Shown here: positions 11,407 through 48,439 of the stretch, piece by piece
Position numbering within the stretch: position 1 is the stretch's first letter
Layout of the letters: each line of letters begins with the position of its first letter
Assembly: GCF_003265705.1 (NCBI RefSeq)
Contig: NW_020313285.1
Span: 16,394,302-16,458,301, forward strand
DNA from: Callorhinus ursinus
Taxonomy: Eukaryota > Chordata > Mammalia > Carnivora > Otariidae
Direction of reading: 5' to 3'
DNA: 64,000 nt
The notes under the pieces: model-generated
The model's input: only the letters and a program-made list of their open reading frames with translations
Told to the model about the DNA's origin: nothing
The model's database searches: none
Translations under genes and position numbers: made by a program

Positions 11407-11594
11407 TATTATTTTCTTAAAGATTTTATTTATTTGAGAGAGAATGAGAGAGACAGATCACGAGCAGGGAGAAAGGGCAGAGGGAGAAGCAGACTCCCCG
11501 CTGAGCAGGCAGCCTGGTTCGGGACTCAATCCCAGGACCCCAGGAATCATGACCTGAGTCGAAGGCAGACACTTAACTGAGCCACACAGGCGCC
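11407..11594 (-). mobile_element. CAN-SINE
   Basis: Minus orientation; perfect TSD CAGACAAGAACTTTT at 11,392-11,406 and 11,595-11,609. Confidence 0.92.
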
Positions 11595-12829
11595 CAGACA
11601 AGAACTTTTAAATAACTGATTCGTTAGTTGAAGAAAAACATCGATAAAACACAAAAGACTAGTTCCCTAGAGAAATAGAATCTATTAAAAATGACTGAAT
11701 GGACAGATATTCTAGAACGGAAAAAAAAACAAATTAAGAACTCAATAGATGGGTTTAGCAGAAGTGATAAATTAACTGGAAGACAGATGAATAGAAAGTA
11801 TTTAGTCTGACACACAAGTGGGGAAAAAAGGATGGGTAACAGAGAAGAGTATCAAACTTCAAACAGTGAAAAGTTCTAACATCCAGACTATTGGAGTCTC
11901 GGAGGAGACATAAAAAAATGAGCAACAGTATTTGAAAAATGTCTGAAAAATTTCCAAAACTGATTAAAGACAACCCACAATTCAAAAAACTCTGTACACC
12001 CCAAGCCAGAAAATAACAAAAAGAAACCCACACTAGGCACATCATAGTAAAACCACTGAAAACCATAACAAAGATCTTACAAAGCAGACAGCAGGGAGGG
12101 GATGGAGGGGAAATTACTTTCAAAGGAGCAACAAAAGGACAAAATAGCTGAATTTTGAACAGAAATGGTGTAAGCCTGGAAATAATGGAATTACCACTTA
12201 AGTTGGCTAAAGAAAAACATGCAGATGAATTTAATAGAAAAGAGAATAAACTAGAAAACAATTGTAAAAATTACCCCCAAACATAGCATAGTTATAAAAA
12301 AAAATGAAAGCAGGTTAAGAGCTAAGAATAGTATGATATAATCTAACTTACATTTAATCAGAGTTCCAGAAGGCACACAGAAAATATTAAAAGAGAAAAT
12401 GGCTTAACAGTTTTCCAAAACTGATTAAAAATACTATTATACACCTTTGAGAAGCTTGAACACTGTCAAACAGCGGGGGTAAAGGCAGACCCACCTAGCA
12501 TGCCAATAATTTTTACGTTGTTTCTCAGCTCTAAGTGAATCTTTCTGTAATCTTGCTGTTATACTGGAGTTGCAACTCTGTAAATTGTTTCCCATACTCC
12601 CTTACCAGCTGACATCCTGTTAGGATCTGCCAATAGAAGGTACCAGAAGAAGATTACATGGCATTAGATAAGTAGCAGGTGCCCAAACCCAGGGATTTTT
12701 TTTTTAGAAGAGAGATAATTTTATATATTAAAAGCCACTGAGATTTAGAGGTTTTATTATTACTGTAGCATAAGCCTATTCTAACAAAATATGCAAGAAG
12801 AATTTTTTTAAGTAGACCCTTGCAACAAC

Positions 12830-13970
12830 AAAAATAAAACCCAGGTATATGAAAGACATAAATGTAAGAGACAAGACTATAATGCTTTTGGAAAAGAATA
12901 CAGGAAATACCTTTATCATTTTGGAGAATTGAATAATTTCTTAAGACACAAAAAGCATAAATCAAAAAGGGAAAGCTTGATAAATCTGACATAAAAATTA
13001 AGAACTTCTGTTCATCAGAAAACAAAACTAAGACTGAAAGGACAAACTAGAAAAAGCAAGATACTTGCAAAACCTATAGCCATCAAAGAGCTTATGTCTA
13101 TAATATGCTAAAAATTCTAGTCAATCAGTAAAAGACTTGAGAAGACACTTACAGAAGCCTAAGGACTAATAAAAAGGTATTCAATGTCATCAATAATGAT
13201 GTTAAAATAGATAATACTATGCATGTAACAAGCTGGCTAAAGTGCAGAAGTATGACAATAATCAGATACTGGAGAAGAGGTTGGGATAACAAGAACTCTC
13301 ATTCACTCCTGACAAGAATATGGATAACCACTCTGGAATACATTGTATGTTAAAGCTGAAGACTACTAAAACTCCACATTTCCACTGCTAGTTATATATT
13401 CTACAGAAATGGGTTTATGTGTACCAGGAATCGTGTATAAAAATGCAAATGGCAGCATTTTTATAATATACAAAGATTGAAACCAACTCAACTATCAACA
13501 GTACATTGGCTATATTATGTACTGTTCCACAATATACATTAACAAAACTGAAGCAACTCTATAAATTAAAACAAACTAGAGCTACACAACAGGAATGAAT
13601 CTTAAAAAGAACTGTCAAACAAAAGCCCAACACCCGTAAAAATGGACAATTCATTTATAAAACATTCAAAATCGGGGAAAACAAAATAACTACTTATTTA
13701 GGGATGTAGACATGGGTAGTAAAATTAAAACACATAGGAATAACTGCCACAAACCACTAGACCAGAAAGGACCAGAGATGATCCAGAAGAGGGTCACAAA
13801 AGGGGCTCCTGAGGTGCAAATTGGAAAATGATCTCTTCTCCAACCTGGGTGGTGGTCATAAGCGTGCTCATGTTCACCTTCATATTCTTTAAATTGTACA
13901 TTTATGTTTCATAATTCTGTGTGTGTATCTCGAAATTTTTTGATAAGAAATTCCAAAAAAAAAAAAAATT
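12830..13970 (+). mobile_element. Old L1 remnant (ORF2 to A-rich tail)
   Basis: Reads like a diverged L1 ORF2/3'UTR: CATAAATGTAAGAGACAAGAC, AATTAAGAACTTCTGTTCATC, ACTCTCATTCACTCCTGAC, ATGGATAACCACTCTGGAA, ending in an A-run at 13,956-13,969. Confidence 0.7.
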
Positions 13971-14235
13971 TCAAATTTTAACAGCAAAATAGTCATGAAC
14001 ATACGTGATCACTATGTTTCTAGAAGGCAAGGAGAGACTGTTTCCCTCACTTTCCAGAAAGGATACTGAAGCTTGGACATGTAAGTGTTGAAACCAGTGT
14101 AGAACCCAAGGTCAAGGTTTTGCCAATCAAGTATTCACGACCCAGATTCTGCCTGCACAGAGATGCATAGGAGAGAAACAGTGAACTTCGTATAAGCTCC
14201 CCCATCTTAAAAAATACTCCAAATAAGGCTCTTTT

Positions 14236-14635
14236 AAGGCTTCCGGCAGGGACACTTTATTTTTTGGTTAAAGCCACATTGATAGAAATGCCATAAAAAC
14301 ATGTAAACAAGGTATCAGAACTTTGGTTCACCGAAACCCCTCACACGGAAAACATCTGAGGTACAAAGGCACCTTGCTAGGTGCTAGACAGCCTGACTCA
14401 GCTGCAGCCACTCTGACCCAGCCTTTGTGGCCAGAGGTGGCACAGGGTGACCAGGGAGGTCAGAACCCAGGTCACCTGGGACCCTCCCAAGTCAGCTCTC
14501 CGTTTGCTCCAGACAAACATTCACTCCAACAAAGACCCAAGTGACAGGGCCTGGAACATACAAAGGTGTCTGTCATGTTGAACTTGAGGATGACATGGGC
14601 TGTAGGGCCAGGAAGGAGAGGGGCAGAAAAGGAAG
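14236..14635 (-). other. P4HA2: P4HA2 3' untranslated region
   Basis: About 400 nt of sequence between the stop codon and the presumed cleavage point some 20 nt beyond the AATAAA signal. It contains no recognisable interspersed repeat, unlike both flanks. The exact cleavage site is inferred. Confidence 0.7.
14256..14261 (-). terminator. P4HA2: Polyadenylation signal AATAAA of P4HA2
   Basis: TTTATT on the plus strand reads AATAAA on the minus strand, about 375 nt after the stop codon. It is preceded by an A-rich run and is the first canonical hexamer downstream of the CDS. Confidence 0.75.
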
Positions 14636-39543
<24,908 letters not shown>

Positions 39544-40436
39544 GGTCATAGAGAGCAGGGTCTGCAAGGTATTCAGTGACAGCCACTTGATCAACAGGTG
39601 AAAAAAGCAACTTAGGTGAAGAGATAGATACACATGTGCACATAGATACACTGAACATGCCAAAATCCTGACCTAGGACACAGAAACCAAGGATATTCTG
39701 CACCAGCAGTGGAAAGAGGCCAGGGTGTGCAACCAGTGATGTGTGCTCAATTCTGGCCCCTGTTCCGGGAGGCCATGTGCCCTTGGGACAGCCCCTGCCC
39801 TCCAGATTCCCAGTAACGACCAGCAACATGGAAAAGCTGAATGTGTGGGAGACAGTCCCCTCTGCTTCTAATGGTCAGTCCAAGATTCTGGCCCACCCCT
39901 TCTCGTTTCACAAATTGCTTGTCTTATTTCTTTCTTTCCAATACATGTGTCAGGACGGTGCCAGGTGCTGGGGACCCACAGGTAACATGTAGCTCCTGCC
40001 TACGAGAAAATTGAAAGTACAGGAGAAACAATGACAGACAGAGAACTTGACACAATAGGCTCCAGGGACTCCACCCCCAAAATGAGGTGTACAGCAGATG
40101 GCTGGCCAGGAGGGGAATAAAACTGCACCTGGCCACAGCAAAGGCAGTGTGGGGAGCAGGCACTCTGGGCAGACACTGCCCTTCCTGCCTGCCACCTCAC
40201 CAGACACTGTCCTCACTAGCAAGTCACCACTCACAAATATTTGCTGAAGATCCACATAGGCTATTCACCGAGTTAGGCACTTGGGATATAAAAATCAATC
40301 AGCCATGCAAGGCCAAAACCCTGGGATGGGCTGGACTGCTGACATGGATGGAAGACCAGCCTCTGGCTTCTCGTCAGCCTAGAAATAGCCAGACTTGGCT
40401 GTGAAGGCAGCAGGCACAAGCTGGGGCAAGCCTCAC

Positions 40437-40577
40437 TGGCAGTGGACCTAAGTACATAACGGAAACTTTGGACATAGTCTCCCAGCTCAGCCATGCGGCC
40501 CAAGGCACGCTGGAGCCCCAGCTCTACCAGTCCCTTCTCTTCCTGCTCGACATCAGCCAAGCCCCACCAGACATATA
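40437..40577 (-). other. Candidate unannotated exon in P4HA2 intron 1
   Basis: Minus strand: a long pyrimidine-rich tract ending ttttctctgag, then 141 nt with one open frame, then a gtgagg donor. The frame encodes Y-V-W-W-G-L-A-D-V-E-Q-E-E-K-G-L-V-E-L-G and continues L-Q-R-A-L-G-R-M-A-E-L-G-D-Y-V-Q-S-F-R-Y-V-L. A stop lies just upstream on the intron side. I recognise no family, and it lies upstream of the P4HA2 start codon, so its role would be 5'UTR or a separate transcript. Confidence 0.25.
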
Positions 40578-42979
40578 CTCAGAGAAAACAAGGACAATGA
40601 CGAAAATAGAAAGGCTTCTCCCCAAAAGGTAAGCCTTACCTGACAGAATTCCACGTCTGAGCTAACGCCAGTTCATCAGTGTTTTGCCTGCTCTGGTTGA
40701 TCAGACACACAGTCATGCCTACCATTCTTCGCCTTAGAAGAAATTCCAACCCACTGTGGCTCCAGGTTAGGCTCAGAGAAGCCGAACCACAAGGCCCACC
40801 CCCAAACGGGTTCCTCTATCAGAAAGAGGAGAGAATAACTGAATGGCTGCTTTTGTTCATGTCCCTGCTAGATGTCTGCAGAGCCATCAGCATGCCCGTC
40901 AGGGCCCTAGGTGTTGGCGGCCGAGATGCACAGAGCAAGAGCTTTGGGGCCAGAACCTGCTGCAGGGCACGGAGTATCAGGCTAAGGGATGGATTATGGA
41001 GTTAGGGCAGCAGAGGAAAGCAAGTCACTGGGAGAGAAGGTGAGCAGGCCATCGGCCCCAAGGTGGAGTGCAGGTCCTCCCCGTCCCAGCCACAGGTCTG
41101 CTCCCAGGCCTCACATCCTCTGCATCTCCAGCCCAGGATTCATGAAGGCTCCTCGTCTTGCTTACATGAGCCCCTTTACAGGGAGTAGTGTCTGTTCCTT
41201 ATACCTCAAGAGGCTTAACTAACTCAGGAAAGCACCCTCTATACGTGAAAAGAAGGAACAGTAAAATCCAGGGCCAAGAGGTCGTATCTGGACAGTGAGG
41301 GACCAGCCAACTACCTATCAGGCTGGGATTGTGGGAGAGCAGGGCCCAGGCAAGAGACCAGACCAGACACGGTTGGAAGGAGGGGAACCCAGCGCTTCTC
41401 CCCTGCTGTCACTGGCTGCAGTGGCATACCTCTTCAAAGATGGGGTAACAAGTTCAACGGAGGGAGACACCTCTCTGTTCCTCTCAAATCCTCCTGGTGA
41501 TACTGTCCAGGGTTCGTGCCTCACAGCACTCAGGAAAGAGCAGCCAGGTTCCTTCATTACATGAATACCAGCTGTTATTTCTCTGGAATGAACTATCTGG
41601 CTTAGACTAAGCCCATCCATGAGCACCAGCCCGGAGGCAGAGCCCCAAAGAATCACAGATGGGGTTCTGGGAAATGGCTTGACAAGAGCCTGCCAAGTCC
41701 TGCTCTGATGGGGGGGGGGAGATAACTCCACTGGCCAGAGAGCTAGGTACCCCCAAGCAGCCCCTAGACTGTCACCTCAGGCAGAGATGCCCTAGGGTCC
41801 CAACACTTCTCCGGATCCTGACCCTGAACGCTAAAGGCTTTATATAAAAAGTTATCTAATCAGGGTCAGGTTGGGAAGAGGCAGCATCCAAGAGGGACTG
41901 TCCCACAGTGTTGGGAAGCCCCTACTTGCCTTGCCCCCAGTCCAATCTCACACCTATACCCAGAGCTTGCTTAGGACAGAGCAGGTGGAAATGTGTGTGC
42001 ATGCCTGGTGCCCCCCCACCTCCACCAAGTGTCCTGTGCTGCCAAAAATCCCTTCTAGGAACTCTCAGAAATCCATGCTGAATAGACCTGGAAATGGGCA
42101 ATGTCAAACCTCCTTTTATGAAAAACAAAACACAAAGTGGCACCAAGCCTGAGGAGAAAACCAACATGGAGTTTTATCTGCACTGCGTCCTGAGCTTAGA
42201 AAGTCTGCCCCATATCAGGCATCCAACAAATAATGCTTCACCACAGACTTGTTCAGGTTAGAAACAACAACAAAAAATTTTACATTTTTTCCACATAATG
42301 GATTGTTAAGAATGGACACTGTATGCATATTAAGTCCCAAGTTTGGACCCCCACAGGGAAGTTACCCAAAGCCCACCAACACCCCAGTGACAATGATTCA
42401 CTCACCAGGTGACCAGCACTGTTTCTAAGCACAGGCAAATTCCAAGACATACAATCAGAGGCCCCACAAGCCTGCTCTTTGGAAAGGACATTTACAATCT
42501 GGCCAAATGGCCATGAAAAGAGGTTTCCAGCTGCAAACCAGCAGCGTCCTTAGCTTCTCCCCTTACCTCATCAGGCACGAACCTCTGCCAAGCTCCCAGC
42601 TGCAACCCAAAGGCAACAGCTTGAATTTTAACAATGTATTTAACAGCCTAGAGACAGAACATGGGTTTGCTGAGTACAAGCAGGTCTTGCCTGGCACTAA
42701 TCAAGAAGCTGCCTGCCTTCTGTGAAGGAGCAAAAACCTGTCTGAAAAGGGCGCCCCCCAGTGGCCCTGCCTCCCAGTGGTGTGGCCAACTCTGGACCAC
42801 CAAAGCCACAAGGACTTGTGAGTTGTGGAGAGGCTCAGGAGGCTCCGGAACTTGGGCACGTGGAAGTTCATTCAGGCCCAGAAGCTGACCCCCAGGGAGG
42901 ATGGAAGGCACCCTATTCTCCTTACCTGACATCAGGCTTCAGTCATCACCCTGGTCTCAGCACCCCCCCAGTTCCCTCC

Positions 42980-43330
42980 CACAGCCATCCTGGCCCCTGC
43001 CCGTCCTGGTCTCTCCTCTCATCTGGTGTCCCCCCCACCTCTGCCCTACAAGGCAGCCAGCATGGCTTACCGCAGCCCCTCATTTGGTCTCTCTCCCCAC
43101 TGCCCTCGGAATCAAGTCCAAACTCCTTAGCCCCAAGGGCCTTTTTGACTCTGCATGACATGGTCCTACGGCCCTCTCCAGCCCTATCTCATGACTCTAG
43201 GTTTCCCAGCTTCAGATGCTACATCACCTGGAAAAATATTCTTCACGGAGGACTTTCTTCACTGAAACCTCGATGTTCACCTGTATCCATCCTTACGCTT
43301 CTCTATCAGGTCTACGAACATGTTGATTGA
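42980..43330 (+). mobile_element. L2 fragment in P4HA2 intron 1
   Basis: GGAATCAAGTCCAAACTCC, GGCCTTTTTGACTCTGCATG, CCAGCCCTATCTC and GGAGGACTTTCTTCACTG correspond to the L2 consensus. Confidence 0.65.
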
Positions 43331-44094
43331 TTTGTACCTCCCACTTGGGTACCATCAAAACCACAGCGTCTCCTGTTTCCATAGCTAGGCAGTGGAGGAG
43401 CAGAGGCTATAAAGATCAACATGCAAAGTCCAAACTGGACTTCCAGTCAGGGTCTTGGCAGAGGCTTGGCAACCTAAGTGAGACTAACTCATAAGAAGGG
43501 ACTACACATGAGGACAAAATCCACAAAGCAATATATAGGATGCCTCCGATGTCCCAGTTCATAGGCTCTTGGCCTCACCAGGCCGCTGGGCCCTGGGTCT
43601 CTTGCTGGGCCTCAGAGTCAGTGGCGGAGTGTGTGCAGGCCCCGTATCTCTGGCTCCTCCCGCTACTTCCAAACTCCACAGACGTGCCACACTGGCCGCC
43701 CCCCGGTGGCTGCTGGAGGACTCTCGTAGTGCAACCAAGGAGCAAGAGGGAGCTATCTCCCATGAGGCAACTCTGACCAATGAAGACAGAAGACAGGAGG
43801 AGGTCGGCCGATAAACTCCCCCACCAGGCCTCTGCTGACAAACTGTTCTGTGGCATGGAGTTGCTGTAGAGCTCACCCAGATATATCCTGCATGGCAGCT
43901 ACTGTCCAGCCAACTGAAGCACCACCTTGTGCCTTCCATCCTTCTCTCCCTCGGGTTTCTCTTCCCTTACTCTTGCTGCCCCGCACCTTCCAATAAAGCA
44001 TGAAGCACCGCCTCAGGCTCTGCTCTTTTTGGGAACTAAGCTAACCACTACTTGTATTTCCAAAAATCTTTCATTTCTACCATCTAATCCTCAC

Positions 44095-44240
44095 CAAAAC
44101 CTTGTAAACGAGATAATCATCTCCGTTTCAGATACAGAAGCTAGATGAGTAAGGCTGAGCGAGAGTTTCCTGCACACCTGACATGCTACCACAAATGAGT
44201 GGCAGAGCTGAGACTCAAACCCAAAACACGCTTTCTGTTA
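44095..44240 (-). mobile_element. MIR SINE
   Basis: CATCTCCGTTTCAGATACAG and GGCAGAGCTGAGACTCAAAC are reverse-complement MIR text. In intron 1. Confidence 0.6.
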
Positions 44241-44499
44241 GATATTGCAACCATTCTGTCCCACTCAGTGACACCCATTGTCTTACAGCACAACGGTCTC
44301 CCACAAGGAGGAGCCCCGTTGACCTAGCGGAGCAGGCCTGCCCAGGTCAAGGTCTTTATCATGGTTCACAAATCAGGTGCATGACATGCAGGGTGGGATC
44401 CCACCAAAAGTGGACGGCAACATGGGGCCTCAAGTTCAGGTGGGCAGTCACTCCTGCCTCAGACATCACAGCACCCAGCAATGACCACCCAGCCCCACT

Positions 44500-44735
44500 C
44501 AGGGCAGGGCAGTACTGTCTAGTCAGGGGTCAGACAACCCTAACTTCAATCTCAGCTCCACCATCACTTCTTGGCTTTGTGACTTTACACAAGTTCCAGA
44601 TCTCTCTGAGCCTGTTTCCCATCTATATCATGGTGACAACATGAGGACCTACATCTCACAGGGTTGGTGCGAGGACTGAATGAGATGGTAATTATCCGTG
44701 GGCAGCCTACCATCAAACACAGCTTATACCAGACA
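44500..44735 (+). mobile_element. MIR SINE
   Basis: GGGGTCAGACAACCCTAACT, GGCTTTGTGACTTTACACAA, TCTCTGAGCCTGTTTCCC, GGTTGGTGCGAGGACTGAAT follow the MIR consensus. In intron 1. Confidence 0.75.
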
Positions 44736-45094
44736 TCAGCATCCAGGATACTGGAATAACATCAGCAGACCTTAAGCGGCCAGCTGCCTGGCTAATCCCT
44801 GGCAAAGAAGAAGAGTCCAGTCTAGGGGACAGTGAAGATGAAAACGAGGCAGATACTGGGCAATCTCCAATTCCCACAAGGGTCAAAAGAAATGAAACAT
44901 TACTTTAGGAGAGAGCAGAGTCAGACATAATGGAGCACACTGACCATCAGGGAATAACCCTGGAATAGGTCAAATAGTGGCTCTAAAGCTCATCAAGGGA
45001 AGAAAGCTCTCCAGCAAAAGGCAGGCGACTGGACTAATAATCTAGGATCTCTTGTATTTCTATACCTCTGATCTTCTGGTTCTGAGTTCCTACA

Positions 45095-45335
45095 AGTACC
45101 AGGCCTCGGGATCTCGGCCACACCCTGGTCCTTGGGAGTGCCAGGTACAGAGCAGGCTCTACTCTAGCAAGCACTTCCTGAAAGGTCTAGAGCACGTACT
45201 GGTCTGTGAACAGGCTCAGACAGATCCAATCTGAGCTGGAGAACTCACTCCCCAAATACTTAATCCTCTGCCAGGCAACGACACCACTTGAACAAAAACT
45301 CTCTTCTAGGGCTCCAAGAAGTCTAGTCCAGACTT
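45095..45335 (+). repeat. Unassigned ancient interspersed repeat, copy 2
   Basis: Partner of 3,660-3,850 with the same order of shared blocks; located in P4HA2 intron 1. Confidence 0.5.
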
Positions 45336-46899
45336 TTCATCCCCCCTTCTGAGAATAAAAACTATATCCTTCAGTCCACATCGCCAGCAAAAACCCCAGA
45401 CACCACAGGAGCACTGGCCCTCTCACTCTAAGACAGGCTGATGTCCCACTCTGGGGCACTTCAAAAGTCCAAACTGCTAGATTCAGGCAACCTCAGTTTA
45501 ACTCTGGCTCTAGCATTCTGTCTAGGCTTGCACGTGCCTGCATCAGAGCATTTCCTGCCAATGACCATCTGCATAAAATTAAACTCTTGACAGATCCCAA
45601 GAGCCAGGGACACACCCACCAGCCCAATGTACACTATCGGCCAGCGTGGCCACAAATCGGCCAAGGTCTTGCATCCAGCCTCAGAACCTCCCATGGACGT
45701 GGGAGGGCAGAGTAAAAAGCGAGGCTCTGTCAGGAAAAGCATACACCCCAGACTCCCTCACCCTAGTCATTCCTCAGGGCTGCACCCACACAGTCTCTCC
45801 TTCCGATGAGTATTCACACTCTGAGCTCCTCCTCTGCCACGTGGCCAGCTGCCAGCCTGAAGCAGCAATCTCGGGGAGATTTATGAGCTACCCACGAGCA
45901 AGGACAGTGTCATCACCACCACCTCCCCCTCCTCCTCTCCCTCCTAATTCCACCCCAAGGCACACTCCAAGCAGAAGCCAGGCACAGGGAATGAACAGAG
46001 ATCAGCTGTGTACAGGCTAAAGCAGTGGCTAAGTAAGCACTCTCCCAGGCACCCCATTTCAGAGCCTCCTACTGGGTAAAAGGGCCTATCACAAGTCACA
46101 GGCAATGCCTAGGTGTCATGTCTGCCCGCTGAGCTCTCAGAGAACGAGGGTGGCCCGACATGACAGCATCTCTGGGATGAGGTCCCCAGCCAACTCACTC
46201 CATCCCTGCTACGTGGCCTCCTTGGCTGGGCCGCACAGTGGACATACTTGGCCATCAGAGAATAAGAAAGCCCTCGAAGAAAAGGATTCAAAGCACACTC
46301 CTGTGAGCGTGCTGAAGTGAACAGAAGAAGCTGGGCTCTGAGTCCCGGAACCACAGTGAGAGACTGCACCCTAGACACTTCAGGGGCAGTTTAAGCACAG
46401 GCCAAAGGAAATCTCGGTTCATTTAACAGAGAACTAAATCACAGAACCTGTTGTTCCAGATGTGATACAGGGTGAGAAGCTACAGCAGCAGCTTGCAAAA
46501 ACATTCTCCAAATTTTTAGGTGGACAGCAGATCTTGGCAAAATCTGGGACATGCGAGAATGCCCTCAGCTACAAGATGATGTGCCCCAACCCTTGCTCTC
46601 AGAACCAGGAGCTCCTGCAAGGGGGCTGAGGCTCTCAGGCCTCAGATAGTTCACATTAAGAAGCACAAGCCTTAGGTGTCCCTCTACAATAGAAGACACC
46701 AGCTTCAGTCTTGGGAGGCACACAAATGTTCTACACCATCCTAAAGATGTCACATTAGAATACAAGGCCAGGGGCCCAAGTGTCCTGAAGTAGAAAGTGC
46801 CCTGATACCTGCTCATGTTGAGCAGCATCCACATGCAGGACACAGCACCAGGCACTGCCCTCTCACTTAAAACTCTTGTGGATAGGGTCCATGGGCAGC

Positions 46900-47232
46900 C
46901 ATCCCCTTACATGCCCCTTCCTCGTCACCTTGCCTCTACTGGAGTGCCCAAGTCTGCTCCCACGCACACGCGCTGTTCCTCTGTCCAGGTTCCAGGTTAC
47001 CCTTTATTCAACCTTCTTCAGACCAGTTCTAGTTCATAGATCACCTCCTCCAGGAAGCCCTCTGGCCTGAAGCACCTGTCCTCTACCAAGGAGCCACAGC
47101 CTGGTACTCCCTCCCAGCACAGCACTCACCACACTGTTCTGGACCTGGACTTTCCCACTCTTCAATCCGTCTGCCTCACTTGGCTAGCAACTCCTTGCAG
47201 TTTCTGACACACAGAAGGGTCCGTTTGTTGAC
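46900..47232 (+). mobile_element. L2-like fragment just inside intron 1 of P4HA2
   Basis: Contains CCAGGAAGCCCTCTGG, CCCAGCACAGCACTCACC, and GACACACAGAAGGGTCC, like the 3' part of L2. Moderately diverged. Confidence 0.5.
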
Positions 47233-47804
47233 TTAGTTAACTAGTTATCACAGGTCTGCGCAGCTGCTGAGGAAAAACAAGCACGTTGGAAAGAGATGTC
47301 TGGGGCGAGAGGGCAACCTTCTCAACCAACAGCCCGTTGCAGGAGCACCGAGCTGGACCCCGCCGGGCCGAGGCCAGAGACTCCCAGCCTTTTGGAGGAA
47401 GGAAGGCGGACCTCGCTAACATTAAGCGGCCCCCCGGGGCCCGGCCGACGGCCCCGCCTCCGCCTCCAACCTCTGGCCGCCCTCGGGGCCGGGCCGCCCG
47501 TTCCCGTTCCCGGGGAGCCTGACGAGGCTGGACGACCAAGTTCCCCGCCCCGCCCGGCGCGGACGCCTAGGGACCGGCAGGAAGGGCGCCGCTGACCTCC
47601 CCACCCTGAGCTCGGGAAGGGCACGCAGGCGGCGGGACAGGAACCCAGACGGGAGGAGAAACAGGGCGGAGGGCTCGGGGCTGCGGCCCGGACTGCGCGA
47701 TCCCCCGGTCCCCAACTCTCCGCCCCGCGCGGGCAGCACGCACAGCCCGCCGCCCCCGGTCCGCGTATTAGCCCAGCCCCGGCGGCCGCGGGCAGGGTGC
47801 TCAC

Positions 47805-48120
47805 CTGGACACGCGCCGCTCCCGGCTTTTCCAGAACCTCCAGCGGCGGCGCCCGGCCCGCTCAGCGCCTCCTCCCCGGGCGGCTCCTCCTCCCACCGCG
47901 GCCGGGCCCCGCCCGCTTGAGCCTTAGCCACGTCCCCACCTCCCGCCCCCCCTGCCGGCCGGCACCCCCCCCCCCGCCCTGGCTCCGCGCCCTGACTACC
48001 TCGGCCGGGGGTCGTCCCCACTAGCGACCCCAGGGAAGGTCCGGGCTGCAGTGCGCGCTGGGGCCGGGCGCCGGGCGCCGGGAGCGGGCTGGGGGCCGGG
48101 CGGGAGCTGCTATCCGCGCC
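47805..48120 (-). other. P4HA2: P4HA2 non-coding first exon (5'UTR), start approximate
   Basis: A clean donor (CCAG then gtgagcac on the minus strand) ends a GC-rich stretch at 47,805, inside the CpG island and upstream of the start-codon exon. This is the expected position of the untranslated first exon. The intron to 39,562 would be 8,243 nt. The 3' boundary is seen in sequence; the transcription start is not visible and the upper coordinate is a guess. ATG triplets in this stretch (for example at 48,126) are out of frame with P4HA2. Confidence 0.5.
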
Positions 48121-48143
48121 CTTCATGCGGCCGGCTGCTCGCC

Positions 48144-48150
48144 GCACGTA
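48144..48150 (-). promoter_or_regulatory. Candidate hypoxia response element in the P4HA2 promoter
   Basis: The minus strand reads TACGTGC, containing the HIF core RCGTG. Further ACGTG cores are at 47,928-47,932 (GGACGTGG, minus), 47,282-47,286 (minus) and 48,547-48,551 (plus). P4HA1 and P4HA2 are established HIF-1 targets; that any of these particular sites is used is inference. Confidence 0.4.
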
Positions 48151-48439
48151 CGCCGCGCCCGCCTCCCCTCAGCCCGCTCCACCTGCGGGCCATGGCCCTC
48201 CCTCCTTATCAGCCCCGGGGCTGCTGCTGAAGGGCCCGCCACCCGATCCTGGCGCGGGTGCGGTGGGGAGCGCCGCTGCCCGCGTGCGGACTCCCCCGGC
48301 CTCCGCTCCTGCCCATCTCTTCAGGGGTCCTGCTCGGCGCACGGGCTTCTGCTGCCCCTCCCCATCATCACCACCCTCGGGTTACGGGGCGGGGCACGCG
48401 GGCCGGGGGCTCGGGTATCAGTGGACTGGGCAGACCAGT

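Larger units (their letters stand above)
10262..12420 (+). mobile_element. L1M/HAL1-type LINE remnant, interrupted by SINEs
   Basis: Diverged LINE sequence with diagnostic phrases AACCCACACTAGGCACATCA, TTTCCAAAACTGATTAAAG and CTAACATCCAGACTATTGGAG. It is interrupted by SINEs at 10,376-10,563 and 11,407-11,594. The 5' boundary is uncertain. Long open frames on the opposite strand (for example 11,755-12,261) are antisense artefacts of its A-richness. Confidence 0.65.
47330..48430 (-). promoter_or_regulatory. P4HA2: CpG-island promoter of P4HA2
   Basis: About 1.1 kb of very GC-rich, CpG-dense sequence with many SP1-type GGGCGG/CCCGCCC boxes and no evident TATA box. It covers the non-coding first exon donor at 47,805. 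A run of 13 cytosines lies near 47,966. Long open frames through it on both strands are a by-product of GC content, not genes. Confidence 0.85.

Noticed and set aside
11755..12261. 168-codon open frame on the minus strand
   Set aside because: It is the antisense of an A-rich LINE remnant; Phe/Leu/Ser-rich with no family resemblance.
1..14200. Expected neighbour CSF2 (or IL3) on the 3' side of P4HA2
   Set aside because: No exon of either cytokine could be recognised; in human the gap is much larger than 14 kb.
47422..48147. 241-codon open frame on the minus strand over the CpG island
   Set aside because: Pro/Gly/Ala/Arg-rich with no domain, runs through the first-exon donor, and long frames appear on the other strand too. 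This is a GC-content effect.
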